Shown here: positions 10,943 through 23,058 of the stretch, piece by piece | How the letters are laid out: each line of letters opens with the position of its first letter | How positions within the stretch are numbered: position 1 is the first letter of the stretch | From: Allomyces arbusculus | Taxonomy: Eukaryota; Blastocladiomycota; Blastocladiomycetes; Blastocladiales; Blastocladiaceae | Direction: 5' to 3' | NCBI GenBank assembly: GCA_027604705.1 | Contig: JADHYV010000064.1 | Coordinates: 1 to 64,000 of the forward strand | DNA length: 64,000 nucleotides | The notes under the pieces: generated by a model | Told to the model about the DNA's origin: nothing | Seen by the model: the letters and a program-made list of their open reading frames with translations, nothing else | Databases searched by the model: none | Made by a program: the position numbers and the translations under genes

Positions 10943-11660
10943 GGCGGTCGTCGCGGCGGCGGTGCTGGAAGCGGGCAAATTGGCGGCAAATGATGATGAC
11001 GATGCTAAGCGAGGATGCGCTGCAGTGCAAAGATCGGCGACATGGCCAATTCGTGGTGAGCGGATACCGGGGAATATTGGCCGACCAAGCGCTGGACAAG
11101 CGGGCCTGGCGGTAATGGGTTGATTGCGAGCAGTGGGCCGTCATTTGCGCCGGGTGTCGAGGACATAACACATACTGGTCGCGCGCGATCCTTTACCGTT
11201 AAGCGGTGAGTGCCAAAGGGCCGACGCCGCGTAGGTTGGCAGCAGCGTGGCAGCGGTTGGGTGCGGTGAGCGTCCAAATCGCGGTCAGCTGAGCGCGGCG
11301 TCACATCCGTCGTGGCCACACACCGCGCGTTGCGGCGTCTTGGCAAGCTCTCCGTCCTTCGGCGTTGACCCCGCGACGTCAACGACCTCGACTCCACGTC
11401 GTCCACAACAGCTGCTGGCAGCGACCAGCAACTGGCCGACAACGTCGATCGACACCAACCGCACACAACGCTGCACGAGCTGCCCCGACTGCCGGAACCG
11501 CGAGCTCAGCTTGCTGCAAGTCGACACTGAAGTCCAACTGCTGCCACGCCGCGCGTCCCGACCCGTCGCAATACGAACAAGGCGTCACGTCGACTGAAGC
11601 GACAACGTTCTCAGTTAAACGCCGTAGTTGCCGCGCTCGCGTCGGCCCGCGGCCACCACC
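10943..11660. other. Divergent promoter region, phosphatase / DOP1
   Basis: Spacer of 718 bases between two divergently transcribed genes. No TATA box stands out. It should contain both promoters and both leaders. Small frames here have no family features. Confidence 0.45.
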
Positions 11661-14600
11661 ATGTCGTCCTCGGACCTGTTTGCTTTGGGCAACGCCGACA
11701 TTGACCAAGGTAAGCGCGATCCTGCGGTGTGCGAGCTGGAGTAGAAGACAAGCACAACCCGGTTGCTCACCTCTGCTCGTCGACGCGCTTAATGCTATGC
11801 TCAGACGTGCGATCCAGCCATGCGTTCAAAAAGTACTCGGCCGCAATGGAGCGAGTGCTGGCCACGTTTGATTCGATTGCTGAATGGCCCGACATGATCA
11901 CTTTCTTGTCCAAGCTCGCCAAGGTTGGTTGGCTCAACGTGAGCAACGTTCTCATTCGAGCGCAGTACCCGAGCACACCACTCCAACTCGTGCGGCGATC
12001 GTAGACAATCCAGTCATTTCCAAGCCCGCCCAACGTTCCGGGCAAGCTCTTGGTCTCGAAGCGACTTGCTCAGTGCCTCAACCCGGTGTTGCCGGCCGGC
12101 GTGCACCAAAAGGCCCTCGAAACGTACTCAGTCGTGTTTGACGTGTTGGGAGTATGCATACTCATGTCCTGCTCAATGAAGTTACTTTGTTCACTGTGTC
12201 TGACCGTTTGATAGCCAGAGAAACTCGCCAACGACGCGACGATTTGGACGTTTGGCCTATTCCCGTACTTCACGTTTGCGCCGATGTCCGTCAAGGTGCC
12301 CACGTCCTCTCTGATCATGGCCAAGTAAACGGAGCTTGTCATCGACCGAGCACATTGGCGGAAATTAACGACTTTGTCAAATGAACTACCCCGTCAGCCC
12401 GCTCTCCTGACCTTGGTCGAAAAGTACTTTGTCACACTCGGCCACCTCGTCCTGCCGGTCCTCTCTGGTCTCCTGATGGCGCTGCTGCCCGGTTTGGAGG
12501 AGGAGGACAATGAGTTCTTTGAACCGGTACGCCTCGCAGTCGATACTCATGCACAGGTAAATCGGTCGTTTTAACTTCATTCATTACCCAACAGACTTTG
12601 GCCCTCATCGACAAGATCCAACGCTCCGTCGACACGGACCGGTTCTACCACTCGCTGTGGACGTGCGTTCTCACCGCAGCACCCGTCCGACGAACCGGTC
12701 TGACGTACCTGACCAAGCGTCAGGCCATGATTCGCGGGTCACTCCCACTCGTCGTCAAGGCTCTCGCAGTGTGCTTCCACGACCGGTCGCAACTCGTGCA
12801 ACGATCCGCCCTTGACCTCCTGCTTGCGCGGTACCCGCTCCACCGTGTGTACGTTCTTTTGCGCGACGTGCGACCCTCACTCACCGCGGTCCTCATTACT
12901 TCGTCTCTGAATGCAGATCAGTCGAGTGCAACGACGACGACTTGCGCTTCTTGACCAACGAGGTGCTCAAAGTGGCGCTGCATCGCGACATGTCGCTGAA
13001 CCGACGCTTGTATGCGTGGGTCCAAGGTGCGTCGACGTTGATCGCTGACCAACTGCATCGCATGTCGCACTGACCGTTGCTACACTGGTGATTATAGGCG
13101 AGGAGGAGGATTACTTTCGCGCTCATTCGCAAGACCTCATTGTGCAGTGCCTTCGCGTGGAGCTCGAGTCGATGGTCGCGCCGCGCATGATCCCGTCGTT
13201 CAAGGTCTTGACGTCATTGCTGGACAAGCACGCGGTTGGTGGCCCGATTCTCGCTGCACTACTACCTGCGGCGCTCGACATTTTGTTCGACTATTATTTG
13301 CATGAGCAGCTGGATGCACAAGGTGCACCGAGCGACTACCAGGATACGATGGATACCGCAATCATGTTTTTTGAAGTCCTCGACGCGACGGCCGTGTGGC
13401 GCGAGATCCATGTCCGGCTCGACCAGCCACCTGACGAGGTGCGTCACCTTTTCCCCAGGACGTCGTCGTCGTCGTCTCGTTGGCGTGCTGATTTCTCGCA
13501 TTCTGACCACGCTTTCTCCCATAGGTCAACCTCGATTGGGTTCACTTTACGCTGCAATGGGGCAACCTCGACGCCGACGACACGCGCCGTATCCACGTCC
13601 CCATGGCCATTCTTCACGTTGTCGGGCTTCTCGTCGACGATCCGGACCGGCCCGACTTCTCAGGACTCGTCCCTTTGATTGGAACTTTGTGCAGGCATTT
13701 GGATGCACCCACTTCTGGCCCGGAAATCGACCTTGAACTCGATCATATTCGCCGCATCTACTCGGAGCCCGGCTCGGCGTTCTTCGTGGTCCCCATGGCC
13801 ACGTTGTCCCATTCCCTTGAACGGCTCTTGTTTGTCTTGGTGCAGCACCGCCGTCCCGATGTCGAGATTTCGTTGATTTCGGCTATTCTCGGCGATCTGG
13901 CTCATGCACCGCACGATCCGGCCGCTTTTCTCGCACTTCTCGCAACGACCAGCGTTTTCGTTGCGCAATCTCTGCTCCGTCTCGTGCTCAACCTTCCGAC
14001 GGATACGCTCTCGCCGCATGTCACGGCCATTCTCGACTTGCTCATTGCGCATCTGGCGCATCGCGATGCGACCGTGCATGACCAAGCGGTGGATTTGATT
14101 TGGCGCGTTCTGTCCTTGGACCCGGCGCAGCTGACCATCGTCGTGGACACGATTACTGCGCGCATGTACGACGAAGCTGGTTTCGACGCGTTTGGTGTGT
14201 TTTGGCGATACTCGCAGGAGCGGTCAGTCGACGTGGCACTTATCATGGGCCGGCCGCTCTTGACGGTGCTCACGGCGCTCCAGTCGCGGGCCACGCGGCG
14301 GTGTGCTGAGCGATGGATCAGCACGTATTTGGCATCGTACACCCAGTATGTGTTCTTCATGCTTGCGCGCGTGCGTATGGACCGCAAACTCACTGCCCGA
14401 TGCTTCAGTATGATCATCCCGCTCTTGCAACTGCTCGAGGACCCGTTGATTGAGCGCGATGAGGTTACACTCGTGTTTGGGGTCGCACACACGTACCGCC
14501 GTGCCGTCGACTACAAGCTCCTCGACCACGGGTTTACGCTCCTTGGCTCGCTGTTCGAGCTCGGCCAACGGCAACTGCACACGGCGCTTGTGCAGCCTGA

Positions 14601-17465
14601 TTCGCATCGCCATCGACCTTACCTGGCCACGCTCTTGGACGTCTCGAGCCTTTTCCTCGCGTCGTTTGCACCGGACGGTGCCACGGTACTCGAGCAAAAC
14701 GCTGCCGACCAGCTCCAGCTCGCGGCGTGCGATTGCTTTGCTCGTCTTGTTGCGGTCCCAGAGTCGCAGGCGCTCCTCGCGCTCGCCAACCCTTACCAAC
14801 GCCGAGTGATTGCCGCGATTTTCCGCGCCATCGAGCGCGGCGTGCTTGAACTGCAGGTCAAACTGCTCGGCACCCTTAAGGCACTGCTCATTGTGCCGCC
14901 GCCCGCCGCCGGTGCTGCTACGACCGTAAATCGCGCACCGCCGACCATGACGCGCAGCGGTGCCATTCTCGGGTCAAACCTCGACTTGACGGCACCTGCG
15001 CCGAGTCCTTCACCAACTTCCAACAAGCGCGACTTGGTGAGCGACGCAGACGAGGACGTGCCGGAGTCGGGAGCGGCATTGGAGGCGATGCTCGCGCAAG
15101 GAATGACCACGGCAGGGAACACGCCCGTTCTCGCCGCCTATGTCGATTTTTTGGTTGCAGTCACGCCACTTCTCGGCCCGAGCCTGCGCAGGCTGTTCCT
15201 CGTCATGATCCAGGCCCTGCACCGCACGCTCCTGGAAACCACCGACGAAAACTCATTTATTGCCTACCTGCGCGGCGTTCAGCACGTGTATCTCGTCGCG
15301 CTGCCGATCAAAGATGGGCCGGCCCTGACGGGCAGGTCAGCGTCGGGCTCTGCTGCTGCCAACGAGGGCCTCGGCCTCGTCCAATACGTCACGGGCGGTT
15401 TCGCGTCGCCATTGTCGAGCTCAGGTCCATCCAACTCGGCGCAACATCCTGCGCGACCTACGTCGCACCTGCCGTGGCTCTTGGACCCGGCCATTGCCAC
15501 GTTCTCGGATTTGGTCATGATGCTCGTTGAGGCCGCACGCATGGCCCCTGATCGTCGCGGACCACGGGACGCGTTCCGCCGACTCGACCGGCTCGCCAAG
15601 CATGTTGCAACGGCCGTGCCGCGTCCGTGGATCGAGGCTACCATTGCCGTGTGGTCGGCAGGCGGGTGCACGCTTGAGGAACTAATGGCCGTGGGCCATG
15701 CCGAGCTGGAGGAACTGTGCACGACATGTATGTCGAGTATTCTGATGCGGTTCGGGTTGGGGTTGCAAGGTCCTATGTTTCGTCCCCTGTACGCTCGCCC
15801 ATGTTGACTGATTTGGAGCGAAACGTTTGTGCTTATCACATTTGCTCCCGTTTGCAGGACCGTTCCCACCCTCTTTGATGCGCTCTCAGCGTTGACGGGC
15901 CATTCCACCGCGCACTATTTCCCAACGTGGACCGCATTCCAGCAATTCGTGCGTGATTACCTGTCGATTCAACCCAATGCCCTGCACGCACCGTTGGTCA
16001 AGCTCGCAGCCGCGTATTGCTCTGCGCTGTGCGGGCACGCTGATCGTCGCATTTCCAAGGATGTTGTGGACCTGTTTCAAAAGGTCGTCGACGCCCTGAA
16101 CGCGACACTGGTCGCGTCTATTTTTCAAGTCGATGCCGCGCCCGGGTCGCCTATCAAACCATGTGCGATTGCGAACTCGTGTCTAGGATTTTGTGCGCAT
16201 GCCGGTAACGCTCACACTCTCCCTCATTTAGCCTCGAGCAAGTCTCGTCTCTCCAACCTCGTGATCGGTTCGGCGTCCGCTGAAACGATCACGTCCATGG
16301 CCGGCCCAAATTACTCGGTCGAATCTTTGCTGGCTGTCACGCGCGATACGGTTCTTCTCGCCGTCCGCGACGTGCTGCGGGACCAAGACCGCGCTGCCGC
16401 GGCCTACTCAAACCTCGTCTACTACGTTGTGCAGCCAGCGCTCAAGCATCCGGCGCTCCCGACTTACCGTCTCATTCTCTCGCTCATGGACTCAATTGCC
16501 GCGATCCCGTGGACGGCGCGCGCATGGAAGCGGGAGATTTGGGACCATTTTCTCGACTACCGGTTTTTCCCGCTAACCTTGGAAGCGTTCCCCGAGTGGT
16601 GCGCACTCTTGGGCCGCGGTTATGCGCAAGACCCGGACCGTGTCACGGACTTGGTCACTCGGCTTGCCGCGCCCGTGACCAATCTGCTTTTCAGCTCGCG
16701 CGACCACGAAGTCGCAACGCGGTGCCAGCTTGTACGGCGATTGTCGATGCTCTTGTGGGCGGGCGACATGGACCGGCACTTGCCAGCAATGCCACTGATT
16801 CAAGAACGCATTGTCAATTTGCTCGCGCTTGGTTCTGGCGACCTATTCTATGAACTGTTCCTGTTGGTTCGCGTCATGATTCTGCGGTTTTCGGCGCAGC
16901 ATTTGTCGAGTTTGTGGCCGATTTTGATTGCTGATATGGTGCGCGTGCTGCCGAGCGTCAAGACCACCAAGGACGGGGCACAGGCGGCGCGCGACGACGT
17001 GGTCTCGCTTCTGGCCGTGTTCAAGCTGCTCGATTTGGCCGTGGCAATGCAGTTTGCGGATTTTCAAGTGTACGGCCTCCCGCTCCGGCACGTGGCGCCC
17101 GTCCCCTACTAACTCACTCCAATGCTTGCTCCCGATCCAGGTACACGGCCATCTTTTGGGGGGAACCGCCCTACACGGGTCTCGTCGACGCATTTGTGGC
17201 CGGATTCAGTGACGACCCGTCCCCCGCATCGCCCGTGTTCGCCACGGCCAAGTCACCTGCAGGACACGGGGGCCGACGTGCGCCAGAGCTCGAGGCAACG
17301 AACATTGCCCACCCGTCTGAGCTGACGCATTTTGCGAGGAGTTTGTTACGGCGCGCGAGGGACCCGAGTTTGGTCTTGGGAGCCACGGACATGGACGCGG
17401 TGCAGCGCACGGTTGTTACGGACCTTGTGCAAGCCGTGACGAAGAGGGGAGCGGGCGACAAGTAA
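11661..17465 (+). CDS. DOP1: Dopey/DOP1 endosome-Golgi trafficking protein
   Basis: Eleven exons: 11661-11709, 11805-11923, 12005-12151, 12215-12295, 12398-12526, 12595-12848, 12917-13026, 13098-13438, 13525-15788, 15858-17069 and 17141-17465. They total 5031 bases in one unbroken phase and encode 1676 residues, close to yeast Dop1. The conserved Dopey N-terminal domain covers roughly the first 300 residues, with blocks such as [69 protein letters not shown] and [12 protein letters not shown]. The rest is helical-repeat sequence with a conserved leucine-rich C-terminal section. In yeast and moulds Dop1 works with Mon2 at the Golgi and endosomes, and its loss disturbs cell shape and secretion. 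Most introns lie in the conserved first third. The border between exons 9 and 10 is the least certain. The gene converges on MetH, 283 bases away. Confidence 0.92.
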
Positions 17466-17748
17466 AATGTTTGGCAGACAAGGAACCCGCGGTTGAAAAG
17501 ACCTTATTTCCGGGGCGATTTCCTCTTTACCTCAAAGCCAGCACATCCAGCAATCGCCTTGCTCGCTCACCCTTAATGAGGTTTGCCGCGCGCGCAAGGA
17601 TGAGCGAACATCTCACCAAAACTCTCAAGCGAAGCACACCAGGCGAATCAGGACCAAAAATACACTCGCTGCTATTTATTTTCCAAAACCATGCACGATA
17701 GCAACACGCGGTCCAACACCATGACCTCGCGTGAATCCAACTATTCAA

Positions 17749-20700
17749 CTACGCGTCCAAATCGTAGTTGAGAATGGGCGAGAGCCACTTTTCCACCTCG
17801 GCGAGCGGCATCTTCTTGCGTTGCGCGTAGTCGACGACCTGGTCCTTGCCAATCTTGCCAACGGCAAAGTACTTGGCCTGCGGGTGCGCAAAGTAGAGGC
17901 CCGACACGGCCGACGCAGGCCACATGGCGAGCGACTCGGTCAACTGCACGCCCGAGTGCTTTTCCGCGTCGAGCAATTTCCACAGCGTCGTCTTTTCCGT
18001 GTGATCCGGCTGACTAGGGTACCCGGGCGCAGGCCGAATCCCCGTGTACCGCACGGCCAGCAAGTCCTCGGACGTTAGGGTCTCGTTGGGCGCGTAGCCC
18101 CATAAGTCGCGCCGCACACGCTCGTGCAGGTCCTCAGCGAGCGCTTCAGCCAGTCGGTCGGCCAATGCCTTGGCCATGATCGAGCCGTAGTCATCGTGGT
18201 CCTTCTCGTACTTGGCGCACAGCTCCTCGGCCCCAAACACACCAACGGCGAACCCACCAATGTAGTCGGGGATCCCGCGGTCGCGCGGTGCAATGAAATC
18301 GCTCAACGACATGTGGTGCGCCTCGGCGTCCTTGTCGGCCTGCTGCCGGAGCCCGTGGAAGATGGCGCGCGGCGGAGTCGTGCGCGCCTCGTCACCGTAG
18401 ACTTCAATATCGTCGCCAACGGCATTCGCGGGCCAGATGCCGACCACGGCCGTACCGCGCAGCAGCTTCTTGGTCAAAATGTCCTCGAGCATGCGCGACG
18501 CGTCGTCGAACAGCCGCTTGGCCTCGGCGCCGACGTGCTCGTCGAGGAAGATCTTGGGGAACCCGCGGTTCGGGTACCGCCCGCGCAGTTGCCACGTCTG
18601 GAAGAACGGGTTCCAGTCAATTTTGCCCACGACCGATGTCAGGTCGTAGTCGTCAAACGCCTTGATCCCAATCAGGTTGGGACGCACAGGCGGGTGCTGC
18701 ACCCAATCAATGTCGGGTCGACGGGCACGTGCCGCGGCGAGGGACAGGTACTTCTTGTCGCGCAGCGACTCGTAGTGGTCTTCGCGCAACTCCTGGTACT
18801 CTTCCTCAATGTCGTCGATGAAGTCGTCGCGCTGCCGCTCGTCGAGCAGGCCACTCACGACGACCACGGCCTTGGACGCGTCGAGCACGTGGATGGCGGG
18901 TGCCGAGTACCGTGGCGCAATCTTGACGGCTGTGTGCATCTTGGACGTGGTCGCACCGCCAATGAGCAGCGGGATCTTCATGCCGCGGCGCTGCATTTCC
19001 TTGGCCACATGGATCATTTCATCGAGCGACGGTGTGATCAAGCCCGATAAGCCAATCACGTCGGCATTGTGCTCGATTGCCGCGTCCAAAATCTTGTCGC
19101 ACGGCACCATGACGCCCATGTCGACGACCTTGTAGTTATTGCAGCCCAACACGACACCGACAATATTCTAAAGAGGTGAGGAAAGGGGTGGTGAGTGACC
19201 TTATTTCGATCCAAGTCTTGAATCACGACTCGAGGGTGACGCTGCAACGAACCTTGCCAATGTCGTGCACGTCACCCTTGACCGTGGCCATGATCACGGT
19301 GCCATTGTACGAGCTCTCGTCACTGGCGCCGTTACCTGCCGCAATATTCGCGAGCCGCTCCTGCTCCATGAACGGGATCAAGTAGGCGACGGCCTTTTTC
19401 ATAACGCGCGCCGACTTGATGACCTGGGGCAAGAACATACGCCCACTGCCGAACAGCTCGCCGACGATACTCATCCCGGCCATGAGCGGGCCCTCGATAA
19501 TGTAAAGCGGGCGCGCGTACTGCTGCCGCGCCTCCTCAATATCGCCGTCAATGTACTTAGTGATCCCCTTGACGAGTGCGTGCGACAAGCGCGCCTCGAC
19601 CGGTTCCTTGCGCCATGCCTCAGCGTCGCCCGCGTCGCCGTCCTTCTTGGCCTTGCCGCCGCCGTGCCGCTCGGCGTACTCGAGCAGCTTGTCGGTGATG
19701 CCAGGCTCCGTGTTCCAGACGGCGGCCTCACACAGCTTAAGCAGTTCCGGCTCGACCTCCGAGTAGACGGTCAAGAACCCGGCATTCACGATCCCCATGT
19801 CCATGCCGGCCTTGATACTATGGTAGAGGAAGACCGAGTGCATGGCCTGCCTTACGACTTCCTTGCCGCGGAACGAGAACGACACGTTCGACACACCGCC
19901 CGAGACCTTGGCGCCGTAGAGCTCCTTCTTGATGCGCGCCGTCGCCTGGATAAACTCGACAGCATAGTTGTCGTGCTCTTCCATACCCGTGCAAATCGTC
20001 AAGATGTTGGGGTCAAAGATAATGTCCTGCGGGTTGAACCCAATCGACCGCAGCAGCTGGTAACTGCGAGCGCAAATTTCGAACTTGCGGTCGGCCTCGG
20101 CGGCCTGCCCAACCTCATCAAACGCCATGACCACGACCGCTGCGCCAAACCGCTTGATGATCTTGGCCTTGCGCAAGAAATCGGCCTCGCCCTCCTTGAG
20201 CGAGATCGAGTTGACAATGCACTTGCCCTGCGTGCACTTGAGCCCAGCGAGCACCACGTCAAAGTTGGACGAATCGACCATGATCGGCACGCGGGCGACA
20301 TCAGGTTCCGTTGCAATCAAATTGACAAAGTGCGTCATGGCCTTGACGCCGTCGAGCATCCCCTCGTCCATGTTGATATCAATTACCTGCGCGCCATTCT
20401 CGACCTGCGTCCGCGCTATCGCGAGCGCCTCGTCGTAATGGCCCTTGAGCACATGCCGCGCGAAGACACGCGACCCGGCCACGTTACAACGCTCGCCCAC
20501 GTTCACGTACCCGGTCGTCTCGTCCACGGCTAGCGGTTCGAGCCCAGACAGGATCATGGTCGTGGCAAATCGGTCGGGCGGCGGCACGCGCGGCTTGTAG
20601 TGGCCGATCCGGTCGGCAATCGCCTTGATGTGCGCGGGCGTCGTCCCACAACACCCACCAACAATGTTGAGGAACCCAGCCTTGGCAAACTCTTCCACGT

Positions 20701-22058
20701 TCTTGGCCATGGCCTCGGGACTCTCGTCGTACTCGCCAAACGTGTTGGGCAGGCCAGCGTTCGGGTAGCAAATGGTGAAGTTGGGCGTGTAGTTGCAAAT
20801 GGCCTCGATGAACGGGCGCATCTGGGGGGCGCCGAGCGCGCAGTTCCTGGAGGGAGAAAGGGGTGGAGAAACGAGCGTTAGCTGTGAGAAGAAGAAGTAC
20901 AAGAAAACGCGAGCATCACGACACCGGAGAGGAATCACACCGTACAATCCAACCGCGAGCGGGTTTGCGTGGTGCGTCGAGACCAAAAACGCCTCGCCCG
21001 TTTGACCCGAGAGCGTGCGTCCCGATTGGTCGACAATGGTGCCCGAAATGAGCACGGGCACGCGGCGGTACCCCTCGTCGTCAAACAGCTCGTCAATGGC
21101 AAAGAGCGCGGCCTTGGCATTGAGCGTGTCGAAAATCGTCTCGACCAGCAAAATGTCGGACCCGCCGTCGAGCAGACCGCGACATTGCTCCTTGTATGCA
21201 GCGACGAGCTGATCAAAGGTGATATTGCGGAACGCTGGGTTTTCGACCGAGGGCGAAATGGACGCGGTGCGATTTGTTGGCCCTGTGGTTGGCAATATCG
21301 TGAGAGGGATTCACTCACTGGTATTGGGTGAGAGCACAGATGCACGACGTACCAATGGCACCACATACAAACCGCGGTTTGTGCGGCTGGTCGCGCGTCA
21401 CCTCGAGGCAGGCGCGCTTGGCAATCTTAGCGGCCTCCAAGTTGATTTCGTAGGCCAGGTCCTGGAGCAAATAGTCCTCTTGCGCAATGGACGTGCCCGA
21501 GAACGTGTTGGTCTCGATCATGTCGGACCCGGCGAGGAGGTAGTTGCGGTGGATCGTGTAAATGGCATCGGGCTGTGTCAAGACCAAGATGTCGTTGTTG
21601 CCGGCCAGGTCCTTTGGGTGGTCTTTGAAGCGGTCACCTGGAAATCGCGTCAAAGAGACTTGATTTAGCTTGCGACGCGGCGATGGCGCGGTGGAGATGA
21701 GCCGACAGAGGATCCATACCTCGGAAATGAGCCTCGGTGAGCTTGAGCTGGATAGCGAAGGAAAAGGGACGGGATAAGATTTTGGCCGGAGCATTCTCAT
21801 CGTGCACGGTTCGTCGTCGCGTACTTTTTGCACCTCGGTCCCCATGGCGCCGTCGAGGAACATGATGCGCCTGGGCAGCTCGCGCTCCAAGTACGCCTTG
21901 ACGTCTAGACGTTGCGCGTTGCGCGCCGGGTCAGACATTGATTCTCGATGCGTTGCTTGGCCAATTTTTCGGTTGTTGGGTGGCCATTGCGACGTGACTG
22001 GAATCGGGTCGGTCATACCCCCGACTGGGTGCGCCGACAGTTCTTGCGCGGCCATCAT
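17749..22058 (-). CDS. metH: Cobalamin-dependent methionine synthase (MetH)
   Basis: Six exons on the minus strand, 22058-21825, 21747-21720, 21637-21353, 21282-20946, 20846-19253 and 19167-17749, give 1298 residues in phase. The full four-module layout is present. The homocysteine domain opens with FLDGAMGTE and carries zinc-binding cysteines in GLNCALG (about 297) and GGCCGTTP (about 360). The folate domain has [10 protein letters not shown] (about 413). The cobalamin domain has [16 protein letters not shown], spliced across the last intron. The activation domain has [12 protein letters not shown] (about 1205). The enzyme methylates homocysteine using methyltetrahydrofolate through methylcobalamin. 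Exon 2 is only 28 bases, yet joins [12 protein letters not shown] to KLTEAHFRG as the family needs. ATGs at 22016 and 21938 are alternative starts; the first gives about 40 extra residues. B12-dependent MetH is rare in fungi outside early lineages. Confidence 0.95.
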
Positions 22059-23058
22059 GATCGGGCGCGGGGTTCACGGCGCGCAGATGCTGCCGTTATC
22101 GCTGGAAAAGTCGGCAGGCGTTTGCTGCCGAGCCAAATGAACGGGTTGCAGTGGTAGTCGCAGCGTCGGCCGGTTCCTCGATGGTCGTGGTGCGTGCAGA
22201 TGGGTGGAGTCCAGTTCGAGCACGACAGGCAGGTTCACGATGATGATGGCGGGGAGGCTCGACCAGTGCAGGAGGAGAGAAGGCCGGCAGAGCGAAGGCG
22301 GGCCATGGCGAGTTTTCACTGGTCGCGAGCAGCGCATCACGCCTCGACGTGGTCGGCCGACCAGTCCTGCAGCTGCGTCCAGCAGCTCGCGCGCGGGACG
22401 GTTGCGCCGGGTGCGGGGCGTCTCGCACGCTTGCGCGGTCCGGCACGGTGGGCCCACTCGTGTCTGTGCGCGATCAGCGGCAGTCCGTGCGGGAAATGCG
22501 TGTGAACCGGGTCCTCCGCACAGCGTCCGTGCCTGCCGGCGTGCTGTCGATGCGCCAGCCAGCACGCGCCAGCACGCCATTTGCCGTCACGATGCGCTCA
22601 TGGCAGTTCTCGTCGCACGTCACAGCTCGCCTGTTCTCCCGCTCCGCATGCGGCCGCCCTGATGCCGCCTGCTGCTGGTTGTGGAAGAGGGCCGAAATGG
22701 CAACGTGGATTTTGTCTTCTCACCATGAAACCCGCAAAACCGGCGTTTGTCCCTCGGCTGGAAACACACCCCTGAAAGAAATCGAAGGAAATGAGAAAAT
22801 TGGCGGCATTTGCCTTCATTTCTGCACCATCTGCGGTCTGACACAATCGCAGCACGTCGCCGAGTCAGTCCTCGTCCCGTCTTCGGGCCGTCCTCGGCCC
22901 GTCCTCGACCATCACTTCAATCTTGTCGCTCAGGAAGCGCTTGCTGATAAGCAGACTGCACAAGTCGTCGCGAACCCGACCTGTTCGACCACGAGCCCCG
23001 TCTTCACTCGCAACAGAAACAAAACTTGCTGCAACCTCATCCTGGAACGACTGCAACC
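22059..23058. other. Divergent promoter region, MetH / CAC2
   Basis: About one kilobase between divergent genes. Open frames of up to 237 codons on the plus strand overlap it but have no family features and start without ATG in most cases. No RNA gene or repeat was recognised. Promoters of both neighbours must lie here. Confidence 0.45.

Noticed and set aside
16110-16240. A possible extra intron in DOP1 exon 10
   Set aside because: A donor-like GTGCGATT and an acceptor-like CATTTAG exist, but the frame is open and closes in phase without removing it; left as exon pending RNA data.
11661-17465. Furry/Mor2 (Tao3) identity for the large helical-repeat protein
   Set aside because: The spliced N-terminus carries Dopey-specific blocks ([22 protein letters not shown]), so DOP1 fits and Furry does not.
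18124-20533. Long plus-strand frames (308 and 422 codons)
   Set aside because: They lie opposite MetH exons, have no family features and reflect the high GC of the codon third positions.
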